Source: an uncultured Bacteroidales bacterium
Lineage (GTDB): Bacteria; Bacteroidota; Bacteroidia; Bacteroidales; FEN-979
Length of the DNA: 35,762 bases
Direction: 5' to 3'
Assembly (NCBI GenBank): GCA_903916595.1
Contig: CAIWXI010000151.1
Coordinates: 1 to 35,762, forward strand
Below, one piece after another: positions 30,848-35,762 of the stretch (its first letter is position 1; every line of letters begins with the position of its first letter). The notes under the pieces were generated by a model, which saw nothing but the letters and a program-made list of their open reading frames with translations, was not told where the DNA came from and ran no database searches. Position numbers and translations under genes: made by a program.

Positions 30848-31266
30848 CTCTTGGCGTTTCGCAGATGTGAATTGGCTGGGTTGATCAGTTTATAAGGTCG
30901 GTTAAAGGCTTCCTGAGAAACTTTAAAATAGCCTGCCAATACCCGGATAATCTCCTTTGACAATCCTTTCTTATAATTCAATATGTCGGAAATGAGACCT
31001 TTGCTCACACCCAATATGGTAACCAGGTCTTTTGCCTTCAAATGATGGTCATTCATTAAAGAGTGCAGCAGTTCAATGGGATTTTTTTCAGTAAAGTTTG
31101 AATGTTCTGCATCCCACTTCTCAAATAATAGTGTGAGCAATTCTATTTCATCACCGGAATCTTTGTTATTTTCATTGTTTTCCAGCAAATCATCAAGCGC
31201 CTTACAATAGGTATTGTACTGGGATTCGGATTTTATTACGGTATATTTTAACGTCTTCATATTCAT
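30844..31266 (-). CDS. higA: HigA-type antitoxin with XRE helix-turn-helix
   Basis: A 140-residue HigA-family protein that binds HigB and represses the operon. An N-terminal helical region carries an acidic stretch (LLENNENNKDSGDEIE), and a helix-turn-helix follows near 75-125 (KAKDLVTILGVSKGLISDIL, then NYKKGLSKEIIRVLAGYF). It starts 5 bp after higB, in the usual toxin-first order. The stop codon TGA (30846-30844) lies inside the 33-bp tRNA copy, so the C-terminal tail (NPANSHLRNAKS) has been reshaped by that junction. ATG 31266 or 31260 may be used. Confidence 0.88.
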   Translation of the reverse strand: MNMKTLKYTVIKSESQYNTYCKALDDLLENNENNKDSGDEIELLTLLFEKWDAEHSNFTEKNPIELLHSLMNDHHLKAKDLVTILGVSKGLISDILNYKKGLSKEIIRVLAGYFKVSQEAFNRPYKLINPANSHLRNAKS

Positions 31267-31271
31267 TCGTA

Positions 31272-31604
31272 TTAATTCTCATTAACAGTATATTGCCCGC
31301 CATGGTTGCAGAGTTCATCATATTCAGCATGTGTTCCGATCCAGCAGACAAACAGGTGAACCCTGGAAGATCCAAAATGATATTTACAAATCATCCGATA
31401 ACTATTTCCACCAATGTTGAATACCACCCTATTATTCCCCTGCCCCAATAAGTCTGCTGATCCAAATGTCCGGCGAATGTCTTCAGGAGTCTCCCAATCA
31501 GCATATTTGACAGTCGTCACCCAATTTTCAAAAGAACTTTTACCTGGAGCATGACCATCCACATAGTTCTGGATGGTCTGCTTTTTTATCAGATGTACTC
31601 TCAT
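31272..31604 (-). CDS. higB: HigB-family mRNA interferase toxin
   Basis: A 110-residue HigB-type toxin of the RelE superfamily, which cleaves mRNA on the ribosome. It begins MRVHLIKKQTI and contains NWVTTVKYADWETPEDIRR, NRVVFNIGGNSYRMI and FVCWIGTHAEYDEL, all typical of the family (usual length 95-110). Translation from ATG 31604 fits that length; the upstream extension of the frame to 31682 is AT-rich and unlike the family. higA follows by 5 bp, so the pair is complete and probably functional. Confidence 0.88.
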   Translation of the reverse strand: MRVHLIKKQTIQNYVDGHAPGKSSFENWVTTVKYADWETPEDIRRTFGSADLLGQGNNRVVFNIGGNSYRMICKYHFGSSRVHLFVCWIGTHAEYDELCNHGGQYTVNEN

Positions 31605-31796
31605 GCAAAAAATGGAAACAGTGTAAAACACAAAAGAAATTTCATATTTCAGGTCTACTCCATTATCAATATTTGCGACCACAATTTAATATTGACTAAA
31701 TTCATTTGGATCAAGCCGATTGTTTTGCCATTACCGTAATTTGGATAAGGTGGAACAGGAAGTCCGTCGCTCTAAAAATTCCAAGTACAATTCAAC

Positions 31797-32129
31797 TCAG
31801 ATTTTTATCTTCCTTGCTGTCCTTAATCTCGAAATGCTCATTCGTGAACTTATGGCTTTCAGAACTTCAATGCGCGTTGGAGTAATTCGATAGATGACCA
31901 GATATGAACCAAAAATGACATTTCTGTACATCCGGCTTTTTGTTACAAGAAACCTGCATTCCGGATGAATTTCATATAGGTTCCTGAGTGCACGGATCAT
32001 GAAAAGCAATTCAGCTTTGAATGTTTCCGCTGCGTTTTTGCCAAATGTTTCGACGCCATACAAATAGATATTTTGTATGTCAGTTTCAGCAATGGTTGAA
32101 ATGATTACAGGCCTCTCCTGAGTTTCCAT
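31797..32129 (-). CDS. ParE/RelE-type toxin
   Basis: A 110-residue toxin of the ParE/RelE superfamily. Features are an N-terminal helix with ETDIQNIYLYGVETFGKNAAE, the core ALRNLYEIHPECRFL and strand pair MYRNVIFGSYLVIYRITPTR, then IEVLKAISSRM. ParE members poison gyrase and RelE members cut mRNA; which applies here is not evident. The start codon overlaps the end of the antitoxin gene by 25 bp, typical for such pairs. It is the second toxin-antitoxin module within 1.5 kb. Confidence 0.82.
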   Translation of the reverse strand: METQERPVIISTIAETDIQNIYLYGVETFGKNAAETFKAELLFMIRALRNLYEIHPECRFLVTKSRMYRNVIFGSYLVIYRITPTRIEVLKAISSRMSISRLRTARKIKI

Positions 32130-32290
32130 TCTTCAAACCGTTGCTCAAATTCATCTGGATTAATAAACGGGCCCTGCTCAGCTTTTTTTATCTCAGCCTT
32201 GAAGTCATCGAGAGAAACTGTCTGGTCAGGTAAAGCCCAGTTTGTGCTCTTTTTTGTGGTTATATCTTTTGGAAGATGAGTTGTCTTCAT
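32105..32290 (-). CDS. Antitoxin of the ParE/RelE-type pair
   Basis: A 61-residue protein (LPDQTVSLDDFKAEIKKAEQ, then FINPDEFEQRFEEWKLRRG) lying directly upstream of, and overlapping by 25 bp, the ParE/RelE-type toxin gene. Its acidic, helical C-terminus and location are what is expected of an antitoxin. I cannot assign a DNA-binding fold from the sequence. ATG 32290 is chosen; an upstream in-frame ATG (32317) would add nine unremarkable residues. Confidence 0.72.
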   Translation of the reverse strand: MKTTHLPKDITTKKSTNWALPDQTVSLDDFKAEIKKAEQGPFINPDEFEQRFEEWKLRRGL

Positions 32291-32731
32291 TGTCCGACTT
32301 TTTACAAAGATAAGCATTTTTCAAAAAAAAATTCATTTGAAATAAACTTGCATGGAAGCTGCATTCACGTTACTTTTGCTTTAAAATGACTTGGAAACAA
32401 AGAATTACATTCTGTCGAGTTTTTCATAAGAAAGGCAGAAAGTCATTCCGCTTCCCGTTTCAAGAAAAGTGAATGTTGCGACTGTGAATGCAAAATCTGT
32501 ATGGAGTAAATCGCGTTACCAGGAGGTTGTAAAATCTCCCGACCCGAAGGGCTCAATTGGAAATGCGACAAAAAAAATTCAATATACTTTTGCGACAAAA
32601 ACTGCGACAAAACCGCCCGAAAAGCACAAAAATCGGGGTCTTTTTAAGAGTTAAGTAGATGAAATCCTCATTGCAAAATGCAGGTTTCATTACGATTAAT
32701 AATTTTAACGGGTGCTAATCGTGTAGGGCTG
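32291..32731. other. 441-bp intergenic region with tRNA-promoter copy and repeats
   Basis: No supported gene. A promoter-like unit and hairpin lie at 32348-32447. Further on, GCGACAAAA occurs three times (32563, 32593 and 32604) around a second TACTTTTG (32585-32592). Bases 32630-32640 hold a GGGGTCTTTTT stretch. The short plus-strand frame at 32469-32654 has no recognisable family and is low complexity, so I do not call it. Confidence 0.5.
32348..32447 (+). other. Candidate small RNA with its own promoter
   Basis: TTG (32348-32350), 20-bp spacer and TACTTTTG (32371-32378) match the tRNA-Met promoter, including the exact 15-mer TCACGTTACTTTTGC. Just downstream AATGACTT (32385-32392) pairs with AAGTCATT (32440-32447) and TCTGTC (32411-32416) with GGCAGA (32434-32439), giving a two-part hairpin of 63 nt. 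No T-run follows directly. It may be an RNA gene or merely a duplicated promoter fragment from recombination. Confidence 0.35.
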
Positions 32732-33289
32732 TCATGCCTGTTTCAACCGATAACCGCTTATATCAGACATCGTTACAAGGCATTGTTCGCCGTTTTTATG
32801 AGCGATGCCTGTAAGGTGCACATGTATGGGTGAGCCGCCAATTGCCGAAAGGGTGACTTCACATGATTCAACAGCTTTGCTGTAAAAAACTTTATCAAGA
32901 AAATTATTAAAAATGGATTTGGTGTCATCGGAAACAAAAAAACCAAACCTTAGCCCCTGTAAATACAAGCGTTCTTTACCAAGCATTTTTGCCCCATTCT
33001 GGTTTATTTCATTAATGTTCCCAAGGTTTGAAATGGCTATATACCCTATGGGTGCATAATCATAAAGTTCGAGATATTTTTCGGCTGCACTCACTGCGGC
33101 CGATCGCGCTGCATCGAGTTCCTCATTGAGCATTTCCAGCTCAATCTGGTACACCTGAAGCTCATGGACGAGTTTCAGTGTGTCGGCTTCAGAAAGGTAC
33201 GCAACAGTTGTTGGCGATTTCTTCTTCAGAAAATCCTCTGCTTTCTGGCGCAGAATTTCGGATTTAGATTTGTCATAGGAGCTTTTCAT
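32732..33289 (-). CDS. PAS-only protein related to neighbouring kinases
   Basis: A 185-residue protein with the helix TLKLVHELQVYQIELEML and one PAS domain (YDYAPIGYIAIS to MSDISGYR). It aligns along its whole length with the N-terminal ~190 residues of the kinases at 25912, 28280 and 33308, and then stops without a kinase core. It starts 18 bp after the 33308 kinase gene, so they are likely co-transcribed. It may be a truncated paralogue, or a stand-alone PAS subunit that pairs with the kinase's own PAS. The sequence is well preserved, which argues against simple decay. Confidence 0.8.
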   Translation of the reverse strand: MKSSYDKSKSEILRQKAEDFLKKKSPTTVAYLSEADTLKLVHELQVYQIELEMLNEELDAARSAAVSAAEKYLELYDYAPIGYIAISNLGNINEINQNGAKMLGKERLYLQGLRFGFFVSDDTKSIFNNFLDKVFYSKAVESCEVTLSAIGGSPIHVHLTGIAHKNGEQCLVTMSDISGYRLKQA

Positions 33290-33307
33290 AATTATTCCCT
33301 GCTGTTC

Positions 33308-35743
33308 CTATATCATTAATGATTTGCGAGTGGTTACCGGTATCGTAAAATAAAAACGACTTCCGCCACCCACTTCGCTTTCAACCCATAACTTCCCTCC
33401 TTGTTTTTCTATGAATTCCTTGCAGATGATCAATCCCAGGCCCGTGCTGGCCTCGCCTTCGGTGCCTTTGCGATTTGTATTCTCATCAAGCCTGAAAAGA
33501 TTCGCGATCATTTTCTGATCCATCCCAATACCTGTATCCCTGATTGATATCTCAACCGTATTGCCATTGACTGGCTTGGCTGAAATAATTATTTTACCCC
33601 CCTCAGGAGTGAATTTAATGGCATTTGAAACCAGATTACGTATGGTTGATCCCAGCATATACTCATCGGCATTGACTTCAATATCATCAGGAATTTTATA
33701 TTCTATCAGAATTCCCTTTTTCTTAGCCGATGCCAGAGCCGTTTCAATACTTTTATTAATTGCAGGTTTCAACAGTACCGACTTAGGTTCAAAAATGATC
33801 AGACCTCTTCTCATACGCGACCACTCCAGAAGGTTTTCGAGTAATGCAAAAAGATTGAACGCCGAGTTTCGCATACTCAAGGCAATCTTTTGAAGTTCTT
33901 TTAATGAAAATGTATCCAGCTCATCAACCAGCATTTGGGTAAAGCCAAGAAAAACATTGAACGGGCTGCGAAGGTCATGAGCGATAATGGAGAAAAATTT
34001 GTCTTTTTCAACATTTGCCTGGATCAGTTGTTCGTTTTTAAGACTGATTTCTGCTTCTGTTTTTTTTCGTTCCGTTACATCCCTTACGATAGTGATAACT
34101 TCATCGGTGCCGCTTGGAACCATCCTGGCCTCAAAATCACGAATCTCTGCCGACGGCAGGGATAGCTGATATTCGAAATTCTGCATTTGTCCGGTATGGA
34201 GGGTTTGTTGTATTTTTCCATCGACCATATCAGCAAATTCAGGGGGCAATACCTCACGGTTATTTTTACCTATTATTGATTGTGCCTGATAAGCGAGGTT
34301 TTCTTTTGCAGCTTTATAATCAAGAAAAACACCCTGGCTGCTGAGCCTGAACATCAAATCGGGTATGGCGTCGATAAGCGCACGGGCATGATTTTCACTT
34401 TCTTTCTGGTCTTTTTCAGCTTGTTTGCGGTTGCTTATATCTGTGTGAGTGCCAAACATCATCAATGGCTTGCCTTCGGATGTGCGGGTTACTAAGCGCC
34501 CGCGGTCGTGAATCCATACCCAGTGACCGTCTTTATGTTTCATTCTGCATTCGCAGTCATAATAGGGAAGCTCCCCTGAAAAATGCTGATCAAGCAGTTC
34601 GTAAGAATATATAAGATCTGCAGGATGGGCCAATGTTTCCCAGGTTTTAATACTGGTTGGGGAGAATTCTTCGAGTGTATACCCAACCATCTGAGCATAC
34701 TGCTCATTGAAAAGAGTTTCACCGGTTTGTACATTCCATTCCCATGTACCGGCGCGGGTTGCCTCAACGATATTCGCCAGCCGCCAGCGTTCTTCCCGCA
34801 GCGCTTCATCAGCCAGCTTTTGGGCCGTAATATCACGAACGATGGCCTGCAGACATGATTCCCCGTTAATTTCAATATTATTCAGACTTACTTCTGCATC
34901 AAAAAGAGTTCCGTCATACCGTTGATGCTTCCAATAAAAAAACTGAGGGCTGCCTGCTAATGCAGCCTGAATTTTTTCTGCCGCTTTTTCAGCGGATGGC
35001 CGTCCATCGGGTTGCAATTGTGGTGAAAATTCGGCAGGAGAGTGACCAATGATATCTTCCTGCATGCATCCGAATAAAGTTTCTGTCTTCGTGTTACAAC
35101 TCTGAAAAACTTTGTCATTCATAATGAAAATGGCATCGCTTGCCGATTCATACAAAGTTCTGAACTTGGTTTCGCTCCGTTTCAGTTCATTTTCAATTCG
35201 TTTACTTTCGGTGATATCAATTGCGGTTATACGATATTGATCTTTTTCACTGGAAAAAATACCTGAAAGACGAACTTTCTTTGGTGAACTTTCATTTGGC
35301 AATATCGTTATCTCGCATTCTGTTTTGGCGCGACTCTTCCGCAGATTCTCAAGAAATAAATTGAACATGGGCCTGGTGTCACTGGAAACAAAAAAGTCAA
35401 ACCCACGGTTTATTAAACGGGCCCGTTCTTTACCCAGCATTTGTGATGTACAGATGTTTAGCTCTTTAATATCACCTTCTGCTGAAAGTGTAAAATACCC
35501 GGACGGGGCAAAATCGTATAATTCCGAATATTTATCAGCGGCGGTTTCTGCCTGCTGTTTTGTCAATTGCAGCTCGTCGTTCTGTATCTCCATTTCTATT
35601 TGGTGCACCTCCAGCTCATAGATGAGCTTTGTCATTTCAAACTCAGAAAGTGACGGACCAGTTCCTGCTGATTTCTTTTTCAGTAACTCTTCGGCCTGTT
35701 GACGCAGGATTTCGGAAGCTGATTTGCTTTCGGTGTTTTTCAT
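33308..35743 (-). CDS. Multi-PAS histidine kinase
   Basis: An 811-residue soluble kinase. The shared N-terminal helix ([20 protein letters not shown]) and PAS (about 70-185) are followed by three more PAS domains ending in DITAQK, DISNRK and DVTERK (about 190-310, 315-440, 445-565). The third is a PAS_3-type with its WEWNVQTGE and [16 protein letters not shown] motifs. HisKA reads [12 protein letters not shown] (H589), and HATPase contains DTGIGM and STGLGLIIC. No receiver is attached. It is complete within the window, its ATG being 19 bp from the right edge, and the PAS-only gene follows 18 bp later. The kinase core is close to the two other HKs in this region, suggesting recent duplication. 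Confidence 0.9.
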   Translation of the reverse strand: MKNTESKSASEILRQQAEELLKKKSAGTGPSLSEFEMTKLIYELEVHQIEMEIQNDELQLTKQQAETAADKYSELYDFAPSGYFTLSAEGDIKELNICTSQMLGKERARLINRGFDFFVSSDTRPMFNLFLENLRKSRAKTECEITILPNESSPKKVRLSGIFSSEKDQYRITAIDITESKRIENELKRSETKFRTLYESASDAIFIMNDKVFQSCNTKTETLFGCMQEDIIGHSPAEFSPQLQPDGRPSAEKAAEKIQAALAGSPQFFYWKHQRYDGTLFDAEVSLNNIEINGESCLQAIVRDITAQKLADEALREERWRLANIVEATRAGTWEWNVQTGETLFNEQYAQMVGYTLEEFSPTSIKTWETLAHPADLIYSYELLDQHFSGELPYYDCECRMKHKDGHWVWIHDRGRLVTRTSEGKPLMMFGTHTDISNRKQAEKDQKESENHARALIDAIPDLMFRLSSQGVFLDYKAAKENLAYQAQSIIGKNNREVLPPEFADMVDGKIQQTLHTGQMQNFEYQLSLPSAEIRDFEARMVPSGTDEVITIVRDVTERKKTEAEISLKNEQLIQANVEKDKFFSIIAHDLRSPFNVFLGFTQMLVDELDTFSLKELQKIALSMRNSAFNLFALLENLLEWSRMRRGLIIFEPKSVLLKPAINKSIETALASAKKKGILIEYKIPDDIEVNADEYMLGSTIRNLVSNAIKFTPEGGKIIISAKPVNGNTVEISIRDTGIGMDQKMIANLFRLDENTNRKGTEGEASTGLGLIICKEFIEKQGGKLWVESEVGGGSRFYFTIPVTTRKSLMI

Positions 35744-35762
35744 GAGCTGCCAGATAAAATCA

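Noticed and set aside
30815-30890. Second functional tRNA-Met
   Set aside because: Only the anticodon-to-T-loop part is present; D-arm, acceptor stem and promoter are missing.
32469-32654. 61-codon plus-strand frame
   Set aside because: Low-complexity Lys/Thr-rich sequence in an intergenic region with GCGACAAAA repeats; no start context or homologue recognised.

Overview
The window reads as chromosome from an anaerobic, probably fermentative member of the Bacteroidetes (Bacteroidales-like). Three things point that way. Several genes and the tRNA are preceded by the Bacteroidetes promoter (TTTG-like -33, TAnnTTTG -7). Neighbourhoods such as trmD-rplS and ECF sigma factor-uvrA are familiar from the group. 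Nearly all genes have a best recognisable relative in that phylum. There is no maturase (hydE/F/G) and no replication or phage gene in view.

Region 1 (1-16 kb) is a [FeFe]-hydrogenase locus with unusually rich regulation. It opens with the 3' end of one catalytic hydA and a NuoE-like subunit. After a rhodanese gene and a wrecked AAA-family ATPase come two divergent units. Leftwards: a sensory group-C-type hydrogenase with a PAS domain (HydS-PAS), followed 6 bp later by a SpoIIE/PP2C-type phosphatase. Rightwards: hydC-hydB-hydA (NADH/ferredoxin-linked trimeric hydrogenase), then a second HydS fused to a histidine kinase, a one-domain response regulator, a receiver-kinase hybrid and the NADH-sensing repressor Rex. 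ribF, an MBL-fold hydrolase, trmD and rplS follow closely. The evident logic is that an NADH-coupled hydrogenase is read out both by H2 sensors (HydS) and by an NADH/NAD+ sensor (Rex). Two overlapping Rex-like half-palindrome sites sit in the divergent control region. The two HydS paralogues differ in output (phosphatase neighbour versus fused kinase), and one has a Tyr where an H-cluster cysteine is expected.

Region 2 (16.8-25.2 kb) is mostly housekeeping: L19, a small conserved-looking protein, an ECF sigma factor, UvrA and a Sad/YneI-type succinate semialdehyde dehydrogenase. It ends with a large CheB-CheR-PAS signalling fusion.

Region 3 (25.2-35.8 kb) is an accessory region that looks more AT-rich. 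A tRNA-Met(CAU) is followed by a 13-copy 8-bp tandem repeat. A perfect 33-bp piece of the same tRNA recurs 5.46 kb downstream, inside the end of a higA gene. Between and beyond these lie four paralogous PAS proteins (three with kinase cores, one PAS only), two toxin-antitoxin pairs, a gene remnant, and two intergenic structured elements. Short tandem repeats (ATGGTGAA, ACGATGT) and a TCAGATATC palindrome sit directly at gene ends throughout the window.
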